From assembly GCA_045612565.1 (NCBI GenBank), contig JAZKZG010000021.1, forward strand, positions 1 through 44,003: a DNA stretch of 44,003 nucleotides, in the 5' to 3' direction. The notes under the pieces are model-generated. The model was given only the letters and a program-made list of their open reading frames with translations. It made no database searches and had not been told where the DNA came from. Shown here piece by piece: positions 7,960 to 16,062 of this stretch. Position 1 is the stretch's first letter. Each line of letters starts with the position of its first letter. This stretch comes from RGIG9041 sp045612565 (GTDB lineage Bacteria > Bacillota > Clostridia > Oscillospirales > QAKW01). The position numbers were made by a program, and so were the translations under genes.

Positions 7960-8412
7960 ATGGATTTTGAAGAAATACTTAACGCGTTAGAGGACCTTGT
8001 AGAAAACTCTTGGACATTGCCTATGTCGGGCGGAAGAACTGTTGTAGATAGTGCTCAGATTCTTGAATTCGTAAAAGAAATGCGTCTTAATCTTCCTGAG
8101 GAAATCAAGCGTTCAAAACGAATCATAAAAGAACGTGACGATATCATTTCTCAGGCAAGAAGTGAATCAGAGGGAATTGTTACAGCAGCACACATTCAGG
8201 CAAAACACCTTGTTTCGCAAGAAGAAGTGTATAAATCAGCTCAGATAAAAGCCAGTGAGATTGTCGCCAATGCTCAGAATGTTGCAAAGGAACTCCGCAT
8301 GGCTACAGTTGATTATTGCGATAATGTTCTAAAAAAGACAGAAGAAACATTAAAGCGCGGATATGACAGTATTGTTGAAACACGCAAAAACATCAGAAAG
8401 TCAGAAAAATAA
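7960..8412 (+). CDS. Coiled-coil protein of the coaD neighbourhood (often annotated 'ATPase')
   Basis: The 150-residue protein starts with MDFEEILNALEDLVENSW, followed by a conserved-looking patch MSGGRTVVDSAQILEFVKEMR and then a long charged helix (about residues 50-145) rich in Glu, Lys, Ala and Gln, with heptad-like repeats as in ATP-synthase subunit H/E or DivIVA-type proteins. There is no Walker motif, so the automatic label 'ATPase' given to similar clostridial proteins is not supported. Position directly after coaD is typical for Clostridia. A structural or cell-envelope scaffold role is possible but is inference. The ribosome binding site is GAAAGGA. Confidence 0.75.
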   Translation: MDFEEILNALEDLVENSWTLPMSGGRTVVDSAQILEFVKEMRLNLPEEIKRSKRIIKERDDIISQARSESEGIVTAAHIQAKHLVSQEEVYKSAQIKASEIVANAQNVAKELRMATVDYCDNVLKKTEETLKRGYDSIVETRKNIRKSEK

Positions 8413-9141
8413 ATGAAAAAAGATACATCACGTGTGCCGATGATCGACATTTTACGCGGTACGGCGCTTATTGGGATGGTTTTTCATCACTCGCTTGTGT
8501 CGTACGAAATCGTTTTTGGCACAAGCGTTGATTTTCTTTATACGAAAGCTTTTGAATTAATCCAACTTGTGTTTGTTTCTGTGTTTTTGTTGGTGTCGGG
8601 TATATGCACAAACTATAGCCGTAATATACTTAAACGCGGAATTATTGTGTTTTCTGCGGCAATGTTATTGACAGTTGCAACTTGTATTGTTCTTCCAAAG
8701 TTTGGTATTGTTGGGCTGAATATATATTTTGGCATATTGCATATGTTTGGTCTTTCGATGATAATATATGCTCGTTCCGAAAAGTTTTTTAAAAAAATTC
8801 CTGCGTCGGTTGGTATAGTGGTATTTACTGTTTTGTTTATTGGATACTATCTTTTTTACAGTACAGCCCCAACATCAGATTCGTGGCTCTTGCTCATATT
8901 TGGTGTACTCCCGAATGCAATGGAATACTATGGTGATTATTATCCTCTTCTACCATTCTTCTTTTTGTTTTTAACAGGAACTTATGTCGGTAAATATGTA
9001 AAAGAACAGAAGTTTCCTGATTGGTTTTATAATACCCGTTGCTTACCTCTTGAAATCTGTGGAAAAAAATCACTATGGATTTATGTGTTGCATCAACCGA
9101 TTATTTTCCCTATTATGTTAGCAATATCTTACATCAAATAA
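8413..9141 (+). CDS. Multi-pass membrane acyltransferase, HGSNAT/DUF1624-like
   Basis: The 242-residue protein is almost wholly membrane-embedded, with about seven hydrophobic segments. Features of the heparan-alpha-glucosaminide N-acetyltransferase catalytic family are the N-terminal IDILRGTALIGMVFHHSL (with the His-His pair), the central YYPLLPFFFLFLTGTYVGKY and the C-terminal CGKKSLWIYVLHQPIIF. Bacterial members are thought to move acyl groups across the membrane to extracellular sugars or cell-wall glycans; the substrate is unknown. Its ATG follows the previous stop directly with a poor ribosome binding site, which suggests translational coupling. A perfect terminator ends the operon. Confidence 0.8.
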   Translation: MKKDTSRVPMIDILRGTALIGMVFHHSLVSYEIVFGTSVDFLYTKAFELIQLVFVSVFLLVSGICTNYSRNILKRGIIVFSAAMLLTVATCIVLPKFGIVGLNIYFGILHMFGLSMIIYARSEKFFKKIPASVGIVVFTVLFIGYYLFYSTAPTSDSWLLLIFGVLPNAMEYYGDYYPLLPFFFLFLTGTYVGKYVKEQKFPDWFYNTRCLPLEICGKKSLWIYVLHQPIIFPIMLAISYIK

Positions 9142-9168
9142 AAAAGTCTCCCGATCGGGAGACTTTTT
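9141..9168. terminator. Bidirectional terminator, uvrC operon / foldase gene
   Basis: A perfect palindrome GTCTCCCGATCGGGAGAC (9146-9163) flanked by A5 and T5 tracts lies between two convergent genes. Confidence 0.9.
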
Positions 9169-9171
9169 ACA

Positions 9172-10728
9172 TTATACGTTAATTTTGTTCATTTTCTTAT
9201 CGTTTGCTTCGATTGGGAAAGCTTTAAGTGTTTCTTCAAGATGTGATTCCCAGTCTGCTGTTTTATGACCTGCATTAGCTTGTTCTTTCCAGATGACGTC
9301 GCCGACTGATTCGTAGTACATTACGTGGTAGCCACTCTCGGTTTTGATTACGCCTACATCGCCAACCTTGCGGTTTGCATCAAAACTCCAATTTACAAAT
9401 TCTTGCGGATAAGATGCCGTGTCTTTGGTAACACCTTCGTAAAGACCACCATTTGTTTGAACATTTGAATCTTCGCTGTTCTTTTTAGCAAGTGCTTCAA
9501 AAGCAGCAGCAGTTTTTTCGCCTGCATTGTATTCAGCCAAAACTTTATCTGCTTTTTCCTTTGCTGCTTTTAATGCTTCTTCATCTTTTGCATCGGCAGA
9601 AAAAAGAATATGACGGACATTTGCTGTGTTATAATCATCATAGTACATTGGTTTTACCATCATATATGTTGTATATGCTGTTTTGCCTTCTGCCGGTTCT
9701 TCAACAAATGTTGCATTAGCTACAGTTGATTCTGCAAACATCCATTTTTCAAGAGTTGTTTTTTCTTCTTTTTCAGGATAATAATCTGTTCCTTCAAGTG
9801 CGTTCATATCACTTTCGACACTTGATTTGATTTCATCTTTTGCAGCTTCTTTGTCTTCGTTTTTATTGTTTTTAGTGTAGTATTCTGTAAGCATTGCCTC
9901 AAGGGTTGTTTTAAACTCTTCAGGTGTTTTACAAGCAGAAAGCTTATCTGCGTATTCTTTTGATTCAGCTTTTGCAGTTGTAAGATCTGTATTGGTTGAT
10001 GTGAATGTAAATGAAAGATAATCAGCTTTTATAAACTCGTGTTTATTTTTGTCAAAATATTCTTTGAGCTGTTCGTCAGTGTATGTCAATTTACTGCTGA
10101 AGTCATTGTAATATTCCGATGCAAGATATGAGAGTTCCATTGCTCTTCTTATGTCTTGTTCGTTAACACCTTTTGCAAAAATTTCCGAAAGATATGCATC
10201 GAATGAAAGGTTGTTTTGCTTAGCATAGTCTTTCATAGACTGTATAGATGTATCAATGTTTTTGCGATTGTCTTCTGAGATCTCACGACCTGCTTCTTTG
10301 GCTTTTTCAGCGCAAAGAAGAATATCTTCAACCTGATTTTTTGCAGTTGAAAGGAACTGGTCAAACCAAGTCTGATCACCGTACTTTTGGCTCTTTAATG
10401 ATTTTTCTGTGTCAAGACCATACATTGATAGGTAATCTTTGTATTGGTCAGCGAATGAATAAAATTCGTTTTTGATGTAATATGCCATCATTGCATTGTC
10501 AACTTCAAAGTTTTTGGTTGACATAGCTACAGTGTTACGTAAAAAGTAACCTGTATTTGCGATTGTGTTATAAATAACTGTAGAAATAATACCGATTACC
10601 AAAATAACAGCGACACAAACAGAAATAACCTTAGTAATTCTTTTGCGACGACGAAGTTTGATTGCGGCAGCTTTCAATTCTTCTCTTTTACCTGCGCGTG
10701 CTTCACGCGAACGTTTTCCTTTTCCCAT
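9172..10728 (-). CDS. Membrane-anchored parvulin-type peptidyl-prolyl isomerase (PrsA/SurA-like foldase)
   Basis: The 518-residue protein has a strongly basic N-terminal tail (about residues 1-33, many Lys and Arg), one TM segment at about 34-57 and a large extracytoplasmic region. After a SurA-N-like helical part (about 70-200) comes a Lys/Glu-rich insert, and near residues 375-480 a PPIC domain with NVRHILFSADAK, NSEDSNVQTNGGLYEGV, and GVIKTESGYHVMYYE. It probably assists folding of exported proteins. Unlike Bacillus PrsA it has no lipobox cysteine and is held by an uncleaved signal anchor. A clear GGAGG-type ribosome binding site precedes the ATG. It has its own promoter right after mtnN. 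Confidence 0.85.
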   Translation of the reverse strand: MGKGKRSREARAGKREELKAAAIKLRRRKRITKVISVCVAVILVIGIISTVIYNTIANTGYFLRNTVAMSTKNFEVDNAMMAYYIKNEFYSFADQYKDYLSMYGLDTEKSLKSQKYGDQTWFDQFLSTAKNQVEDILLCAEKAKEAGREISEDNRKNIDTSIQSMKDYAKQNNLSFDAYLSEIFAKGVNEQDIRRAMELSYLASEYYNDFSSKLTYTDEQLKEYFDKNKHEFIKADYLSFTFTSTNTDLTTAKAESKEYADKLSACKTPEEFKTTLEAMLTEYYTKNNKNEDKEAAKDEIKSSVESDMNALEGTDYYPEKEEKTTLEKWMFAESTVANATFVEEPAEGKTAYTTYMMVKPMYYDDYNTANVRHILFSADAKDEEALKAAKEKADKVLAEYNAGEKTAAAFEALAKKNSEDSNVQTNGGLYEGVTKDTASYPQEFVNWSFDANRKVGDVGVIKTESGYHVMYYESVGDVIWKEQANAGHKTADWESHLEETLKAFPIEANDKKMNKINV

Positions 10729-10770
10729 GTTGGACCTCCAAATATTTTTAATTGGGTAAAATCTTTTCTA

Positions 10771-10799
10771 ATAATATCACATTTTATTTTAACGGTCAA
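10771..10799 (-). promoter_or_regulatory. Promoter of the foldase gene
   Basis: On the minus strand TTGACC (10794-10799), a 17-nt spacer, and TATTAT (10771-10776). No terminator is seen between mtnN and this promoter, so read-through from luxS-mtnN is possible. Confidence 0.65.
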
Positions 10800-10817
10800 T
10801 ATATTGAATTGTAAAAA

Positions 10818-11495
10818 TTATAACAATTCTATTAAAATTTTAGCGGCATTATTTGCAGCAAGTTTCGAAAATGTAGGATAATCAAGATGAGCTTTCCCAT
10901 CTGCACTGTCCGAAATAGCGCGTATTATACAAAAATCGGTACTGTTCACAAAACATGTGTGTCCGATAGCTGCAGCCTCCATATCACAGGCTACAGCATT
11001 AAATGTATTTTGCAGAAAATCTTTTTTTTCAGCGTTTGCAACAAATTGGTCTCCACTTGCAATAACACCTGTAATTGTTTTGAGACCGAAGCTTTTAGCT
11101 ATTTTTTCAATTTCTTTTGCTGTGTTTTGCTCACATTCAAAATTAATTACGTTTATTCCAGATATCAGCCCCACAGGATCACCGAGAGGAGAGGTGTCCA
11201 TATCGTGTTGAACAACACTTTTAGCAACAGTGATATCTCCGCATTCAAGTTCCGAAGAAACAGCGCCTGCAACACCTGTGTTTATTATGATATCTGGTTT
11301 ATATTCAAGTATCATTGTTTGAGCACAAATTGCCGCAAAAACTTTTCCCACGCCGCAAACGGCAATTACAACATCTTTTCCGTTTAAAGTTCCGCGATTG
11401 AAAACGATATTACTTATTGTTTTTTCTTTTTTGTTTTCCAATTTTGAAATTAATAATTCTGCTTCATATTGCAGTGCACATATTATTCCTGTCAT
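10818..11495 (-). CDS. mtnN: 5'-methylthioadenosine/S-adenosylhomocysteine nucleosidase
   Basis: This 225-residue enzyme hydrolyses MTA and SAH to adenine plus the ribosyl-sulfur compound. Motifs are the N-terminal GIICALQYEAELL, VGKVFAAICAQTMI, INTGVAGAVSS, the substrate loop ACDMEAAAIGHTCF (Met-Glu that binds ribose) and FCIIRAISDSAD with the catalytic Asp. A longer frame (to 11648) runs through luxS, but the ATG at 11495, with GAGG eight bases ahead, gives the standard length and begins the conserved domain. It lies 4 nt after luxS and makes the S-ribosylhomocysteine that LuxS consumes. Confidence 0.95.
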   Translation of the reverse strand: MTGIICALQYEAELLISKLENKKEKTISNIVFNRGTLNGKDVVIAVCGVGKVFAAICAQTMILEYKPDIIINTGVAGAVSSELECGDITVAKSVVQHDMDTSPLGDPVGLISGINVINFECEQNTAKEIEKIAKSFGLKTITGVIASGDQFVANAEKKDFLQNTFNAVACDMEAAAIGHTCFVNSTDFCIIRAISDSADGKAHLDYPTFSKLAANNAAKILIELL

Positions 11496-11499
11496 ATTT

Positions 11500-11958
11500 C
11501 TATCCTCTGTAGGTGTAGTTTCCTCTTTCAAATTTATTAAGTATATCAAGATACTTTTCACATTCTGTTTTGGCTTTTTCAAGTTCAAGTGTTTTGTAGT
11601 TTCCGCATTCAATTGCTGATGCGCCGAATACATCACCGTTGTGATCAATTATCTTTTTTAGAATGTCTTTTGTAATATCAAAAACAGTGTTATCATCGAC
11701 TCCGTCAACAAGCAAATAAAAACCTGTCTGACATCCCATAGGCCCAAAATAAACAACGCTATCAGAAATTTCACTGTTTCTTATAAAAGTTGCGAACATA
11801 TGTTCAACGGTGTGCATTGTAACATTATCCATATAGTCGTCATTGTTTGGCTTCCGTGTTCTTAAATCATAGGTTGTGATGCTTCCGTCTTTTCTTGAAA
11901 TATAAAAACCCGGTTCAAGAGTCGTGTGATCTATTTCAAAACTTGTAATTCTCTTCAT
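11500..11958 (-). CDS. luxS: S-ribosylhomocysteine lyase (autoinducer-2 synthase)
   Basis: The 152-residue metalloenzyme cleaves S-ribosylhomocysteine into homocysteine and DPD, the precursor of AI-2. The metal-binding motif HTVEH is at about residues 48-52, with upstream FEIDHTTLEPGFYISR and downstream YFGPMGCQTGFYLL, and a third ligand cysteine in ASAIECGNYK. Size is normal. It is the first gene of luxS-mtnN, so the two consecutive steps of SAH recycling are co-expressed. No AI-2 receptor or lsr import gene is in the window, so a metabolic role is the safest reading. Confidence 0.97.
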   Translation of the reverse strand: MKRITSFEIDHTTLEPGFYISRKDGSITTYDLRTRKPNNDDYMDNVTMHTVEHMFATFIRNSEISDSVVYFGPMGCQTGFYLLVDGVDDNTVFDITKDILKKIIDHNGDVFGASAIECGNYKTLELEKAKTECEKYLDILNKFERGNYTYRG

Positions 11959-11989
11959 TTTTTACTCCTTTTATACATTTATACTAATA

Positions 11990-12017
11990 ATTATATATAT
12001 AAAAAATAATATTTCAA
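11990..12017 (-). promoter_or_regulatory. Promoter of luxS-mtnN
   Basis: On the minus strand TTGAAA (12012-12017), a 16-nt spacer, and TATAAT (11990-11995). AAAGGAG follows before the luxS ATG. Confidence 0.6.
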
Positions 12018-12028
12018 TACTTTTCCTA

Positions 12029-12057
12029 TTGATATAGTAGATTTTTATTGGTATAAT
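12029..12057 (+). promoter_or_regulatory. Promoter of the EamA transporter gene
   Basis: TTGATA (12029-12034), a 17-nt spacer, and TATAAT (12052-12057), divergent from the luxS promoter. Confidence 0.75.
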
Positions 12058-12084
12058 TTTTCTATTATTTTTAAAGAGGTAATT

Positions 12085-12996
12085 ATGAGTAAAAAAATAA
12101 AATCAGTAATTTTGATGTTTATGACAGCGATGATTTGGGGCTTTGCATTTGTAGCTCAGCTTTTAGGCGCTGAATTTGTTGCACCGTTTACGTTCAACGG
12201 TACTCGTTTTTTGCTTGGCGGTCTTTCACTTATTCCTGTTATACTTATTTTTGAACGCAGCGAAATAACCCAACCTAAAATGAAAAAGACAATTTATGTT
12301 GGTATTTTGGCAGGTATAATTCTTTTTACCGCATCATCGTTACAGCAGTTTGGTATCGAACTTACTACAAGTGCGGGAAAATCAGGATTTATTACAGGTC
12401 TTTATACTGTTCTCGTTCCAATAATTGGCGTATTTATGGGTAAAAAGACAAACTTTAATACTTGGCTTGGTGCAATTCTTGCAATTGTTGGTTTATACCT
12501 TTTGAGTTTTGCAAATGGTATAAGCGAAGTTGGCATAGGTGACCTTGTGCTTTTAATCGGTTCGGTAATGTGGGCATTTCATATTATTGTAATTGATCGT
12601 TTTGGTGATGAGATTTATTCTTTGCGCTTTGCAATGACGCAATTTATTGTCTGCGGTCTATTGTGTGTTATATGCGCGTTGATTTTTGAAGATATATCAT
12701 TTGTATCAATCTATAAAGCACGTTTTCCTATTTTATATGCGGGTCTTATGTCTGTAGGTGTTGCATACACTTGTCAGATAATCGGTCAAAAAAATGCAGA
12801 CCCGGCATTTTCTGCAATTATTCTTTCTACTGAAGCGGTATTTTCTGCAATAGGTGAGGCTGTTCTTTTCGGTCTTATTATGACCTCATATCCTTACACT
12901 CCTATTTCATTAAAAGGTTACATAGGATGTGCAATAATGTTTGCGGGAATTATAGTTTCTCAGCTTAATTTTAAAAAACTGCTTATTAAATCTTAA
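12085..12996 (+). CDS. DMT superfamily (EamA) transporter
   Basis: The 303-residue protein has ten predicted TM helices in two EamA repeats: the first from about residue 7 to 142 (starting MFMTAMIWGFAFVAQ), the second from about 152 to 297 (VGIGDLVLLIGSVMWAFHII). EamA carriers mostly export amino acids or other small metabolites, and the substrate cannot be read from sequence. It is directly upstream of the his operon in the same direction, with 65 nt between them, but his has its own promoter and no shared function is shown. Confidence 0.88.
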   Translation: MSKKIKSVILMFMTAMIWGFAFVAQLLGAEFVAPFTFNGTRFLLGGLSLIPVILIFERSEITQPKMKKTIYVGILAGIILFTASSLQQFGIELTTSAGKSGFITGLYTVLVPIIGVFMGKKTNFNTWLGAILAIVGLYLLSFANGISEVGIGDLVLLIGSVMWAFHIIVIDRFGDEIYSLRFAMTQFIVCGLLCVICALIFEDISFVSIYKARFPILYAGLMSVGVAYTCQIIGQKNADPAFSAIILSTEAVFSAIGEAVLFGLIMTSYPYTPISLKGYIGCAIMFAGIIVSQLNFKKLLIKS

Positions 12997-13036
12997 AACA
13001 CTATTGACTTTAGTGTGTTATCGTGGTAAAGTGTTA
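12994..13036 (+). repeat. Inverted plus direct repeats around the his promoter (operator candidate)
   Basis: The inverted repeat TAAAACACTA - TTGACTT - TAGTGTGTTA (12994-13020, 9 of 10 pairs) places the -35 box exactly in its centre. A third copy, TAAAGTGTTA (13027-13036), overlaps the -10 box in direct orientation. Copy starts are 16-17 nt apart. This looks like a repressor site, though the first arm could also add a weak hairpin after the EamA stop. Confidence 0.45.
13004..13032 (+). promoter_or_regulatory. Promoter of the histidine operon
   Basis: TTGACT (13004-13009), a 17-nt spacer, and TAAAGT (13027-13032). The predicted RNA has only a short leader before hisZ (AAGGAG, then ATG at 13062), with no room for a T-box or a His-rich leader peptide. 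Confidence 0.7.
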
Positions 13037-13061
13037 AAGTATTAATTTTAAGGAGTACAAA

Positions 13062-14168
13062 ATGCAAATAGATAATAAGATACTCAAAGCAGACGAAAAT
13101 GCCGCATATTCACTGCGTTCGTTATATCGCAGATTTGGGTATAACCAATATAAGATGAGCAAATTTGAAGAGTATGCGCTATATATCAGAAATAAAGATT
13201 TTTTAGTTTCTGACGGTATAATTTCGTTTACTGACACAAACGGACGACTTTTGGCGCTAAAGCCTGACGTAACGCTTTCAATAATAAATAATTCGCAGGA
13301 CGTTGTGGGTCAGGTTCAAAAACTCTATTATGACGAAAACGTTTACCGTATTTCAAAAAATTCTCATACATATAAAGAAATCAAACAGACAGGTCTTGAG
13401 TGTATAGGTGATGTAGGCGTGTTTGAACTGTGTGAGGTTGTTATGCTTGCAATCCGCAGTCTTGAAACGATATCAAATGATTATATTCTTGAAATTTCGC
13501 ACGTTGGCGTGATGGAGTCTGTTTTTTCTGAATTATCACTTGATAAATCTCTTGAAAAAAAATTGATTAACGAAATTTGTCAAAAGAGCATGGATGGGCT
13601 TTTGACAGTATGTAATGAATACGGACTCGATGCAAGTGTTAAGGAAAAACTTTCTATATTTATTAAAAACTATTCTTCTTTTGATGACGCAGTTTCTTCA
13701 CTAAAAACTGTTTGTACAGATGAAACATCATCTATTCATTTGAATGAGTTTTGCAAAATTCTTGCTTTTATTTCCGAATTCGGTCTTTCATCAAAAGTAC
13801 GTGTTGATTTTTCACTTACCAACGATATGACATATTATAGTGGAATAGCCTTTAAGGGCTATATCAAAGATATTCCCGTAAGTGTTCTTTCGGGCGGTCA
13901 GTACGATAAACTTATGAAAAATATGGGGCGTCAGTCAAGCGCAGTCGGTTTTGCTGTTTATCTTGACGCACTCGAAAGATTTAATTTTGAACATAAACAG
14001 TATGACGTTGACATTGTACTGGTACACGATGGTAATATTGCAAAGGCATTGAAAAAAGCTGATGAGATTTCAAAAAACGGAAAGTCTGTAAGAATTTGTA
14101 CAAATGTTCCTGATGCTCTCACATATGGTCAGCTTTTAACAGTTGCACAGGAGGAAAACAATGATTAA
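13062..14168 (+). CDS. hisZ: ATP phosphoribosyltransferase regulatory subunit
   Basis: The 368-residue protein is a histidyl-tRNA synthetase paralogue that has lost aminoacylation and instead activates the short HisG. Class II synthetase-like segments are present: GRLLALKPDVTLSIINN (motif 2 region), ETKQTGLE-like EIKQTGLECIGDVGV, YYSGIAFKGYI and SVLSGGQYDKLMKNMGR. It lacks the C-terminal anticodon-binding domain of true HisRS. It is the first gene of the operon and overlaps hisG by 8 bp. Confidence 0.93.
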   Translation: MQIDNKILKADENAAYSLRSLYRRFGYNQYKMSKFEEYALYIRNKDFLVSDGIISFTDTNGRLLALKPDVTLSIINNSQDVVGQVQKLYYDENVYRISKNSHTYKEIKQTGLECIGDVGVFELCEVVMLAIRSLETISNDYILEISHVGVMESVFSELSLDKSLEKKLINEICQKSMDGLLTVCNEYGLDASVKEKLSIFIKNYSSFDDAVSSLKTVCTDETSSIHLNEFCKILAFISEFGLSSKVRVDFSLTNDMTYYSGIAFKGYIKDIPVSVLSGGQYDKLMKNMGRQSSAVGFAVYLDALERFNFEHKQYDVDIVLVHDGNIAKALKKADEISKNGKSVRICTNVPDALTYGQLLTVAQEENND

Positions 14169-14784
14169 TATTGCTTTGCCAAAGGGAAGGTTGGGTGAAA
14201 AGGTTTACTCAATGTTTGAACTGGCAGGTTTTGAGTGCCCTTCTATTCACGATAAAAACCGAAAACTAATATTTGAAAACGAACAAATCGGTGTCCGCTA
14301 TTTCTGGGTAAAACCATCGGATGTTGCCATATACGTAGAGCGCGGTGCCGCCGATATCGGTGTTGCAGGTAAAGATATACTGTTAGAATATTCTCCTGAT
14401 GTTTATGAACTTCTTGATCTTAATATCGGTAAATGCAATATGGCTGTTGCTGCTAAAAAAGGTTTCAGAGACAATACTGACACAACTCTTCGCGTTGCAA
14501 CAAAGTTTACGCATATAGCAGAGCGTTTTTATGCTGAAAAATGCCGTGATATTGATATAATTCACCTTAATGGTTCAATCGAAATCGCACCAATACTTGA
14601 TTTATCGGATGTAATTGTCGATATAGTAGAAACAGGAAAGACTCTTTATGAAAATAACCTCGAACCAATCGAAACCATTCTTCCAATAAGCGCAAGACTT
14701 ATTTCCAACAAGTCTTCGTATCGCTTTAAAAATGATGTAATAGAAAAAATAAAATTTGAGCTTTCAAAACAAGTGAGGGATTAG
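14161..14784 (+). CDS. hisG: ATP phosphoribosyltransferase, short form
   Basis: It catalyses the first step of histidine synthesis, ATP + PRPP to phosphoribosyl-ATP. Motifs are INIALPKGRLGEKV at the N-terminus, ADIGVAGKDILLE, and the PRPP loop region DVIVDIVETGKTLYEN. At 207 residues it is the short form that lacks the C-terminal feedback domain and needs HisZ, which is encoded just upstream. The frame extends upstream to 14143, but ATG 14161 follows CAGGAGG at good spacing and begins the conserved domain. Confidence 0.96.
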   Translation: MINIALPKGRLGEKVYSMFELAGFECPSIHDKNRKLIFENEQIGVRYFWVKPSDVAIYVERGAADIGVAGKDILLEYSPDVYELLDLNIGKCNMAVAAKKGFRDNTDTTLRVATKFTHIAERFYAEKCRDIDIIHLNGSIEIAPILDLSDVIVDIVETGKTLYENNLEPIETILPISARLISNKSSYRFKNDVIEKIKFELSKQVRD

Positions 14785-14785
14785 A

Positions 14786-16060
14786 ATGATAAATATTCTT
14801 TCATACGGACAAGTATCCAACAATGAAATCTTTGCACGCGGGACTGCTGTCAAAGACGTTTCGGATACAGTTTCTAAAATAATTGAGAATGTAAAAACAA
14901 ACGGTGACAGCGCTCTTTTTGAATATTGCAAAAAATTTGACGGAGCTGAACTTTCATCACTTGAAGTAACAGCTGATGAAATTGATGAAGCATTTAATTC
15001 AGTTGAACCTGAGTTTGTTGAAATAATTAAAAAAGCTGCTGAAAATATAAAAAAATTCCATCAAAAACAGGTGCGTAACAGTTTTATTATAAATGATACT
15101 GACGGTGTTGTTATCGGTCAGAAAGTAATACCTGTTGAGCGCGTAGGCCTTTATGTGCCGGGCGGTACTGCGGCATATCCTTCAACAGTTCTTATGGATA
15201 GTATCCCTGCAAAAATTGCGGGTTGCAGTGAGATTTGTATAACAACCCCACCCTCATGTGACGGGAAGGTGAATCCGGTTATATTGGCTGCTGCTAAAAT
15301 CGCAGGTGTTGATCGCATATTTAAAATCGGCGGCGCCCAGGCTGTTGCAGCTCTTGCATACGGCACAGAAACAGTGCCTAAAGTCGATAAAATCGTAGGA
15401 CCAGGTAATGCCTATGTTGCTGAGGCAAAAAAACAGGTTTTTGGTCGTGTTTCTATTGATATGATTGCGGGACCCAGTGAAATTCTTGTTGTTGCCGAAT
15501 CTACAAGTAACCCTAAATATGTTGCGGCTGACCTTTTGTCACAGGCTGAACATGATAAAATGGCAAGTGCCGTTTTGGTTACTGATAGTATGGAGCTTGC
15601 TAAAGCTGTAAGTGATGAACTTGAAAGACAAATTTTGCTTTTACCTCGACAGGATATTGCACGTGAGTCAATTGATAATAACGGCAAAATCATTGTTGCA
15701 GACGATCTTTCAAAGGCTATTGAAATTGCAAACGAGATTGCACCCGAGCATCTTGAACTTTGTGTTGACAATCCCTTTGATTATCTTGATAAAATCAAAC
15801 ATGCGGGTTCAATCTTTATGGGCAAGTACTGTCCCGAAGCACTCGGAGATTATTTAGCCGGTCCAAACCACACACTCCCCACAACAGGTACGGCAAGATT
15901 TTCAAGTCCGCTTTCTGTAGATGACTTTGTCAAAAAAACACAGTATACCTATTATACCAAAGATGCACTTTCAAAGGTTGCAAATGATGTGGCTTTCTTT
16001 GCAAAAAAAGAAGGACTTGATGCACATGCAAACTCTGCAACTGTTCGTTTTGAGGATTAA
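14786..16060 (+). CDS. hisD: Histidinol dehydrogenase
   Basis: This 424-residue zinc enzyme oxidises L-histidinol to L-histidine in two NAD-dependent steps, the last of the pathway. The family signature is intact: the stretch IGGAQAVAALAYGTETVPKV, VGPGNAYVAEAKKQVFG, DMIAGPSEILVVAE, SQAEHDKMASAVLVT, and IAPEHLELCVD, GPNHTLPTTGTARF near the end carries the zinc and substrate histidines. The start is 1 nt after the hisG stop with GTGAGGGA as ribosome binding site. Confidence 0.97.
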   Translation: MINILSYGQVSNNEIFARGTAVKDVSDTVSKIIENVKTNGDSALFEYCKKFDGAELSSLEVTADEIDEAFNSVEPEFVEIIKKAAENIKKFHQKQVRNSFIINDTDGVVIGQKVIPVERVGLYVPGGTAAYPSTVLMDSIPAKIAGCSEICITTPPSCDGKVNPVILAAAKIAGVDRIFKIGGAQAVAALAYGTETVPKVDKIVGPGNAYVAEAKKQVFGRVSIDMIAGPSEILVVAESTSNPKYVAADLLSQAEHDKMASAVLVTDSMELAKAVSDELERQILLLPRQDIARESIDNNGKIIVADDLSKAIEIANEIAPEHLELCVDNPFDYLDKIKHAGSIFMGKYCPEALGDYLAGPNHTLPTTGTARFSSPLSVDDFVKKTQYTYYTKDALSKVANDVAFFAKKEGLDAHANSATVRFED

Positions 16061-16062
16061 TA

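Noticed and set aside
11496..11648. N-terminal extension of mtnN
   Set aside because: It overlaps the luxS coding region in another frame; ATG 11495 has the ribosome binding site and gives the standard length.
13033..13061. T-box or His leader peptide in front of the his operon
   Set aside because: The leader after the predicted start is only about 25 nt and has no His-codon run or T-box sequence. The same holds for proBAC.
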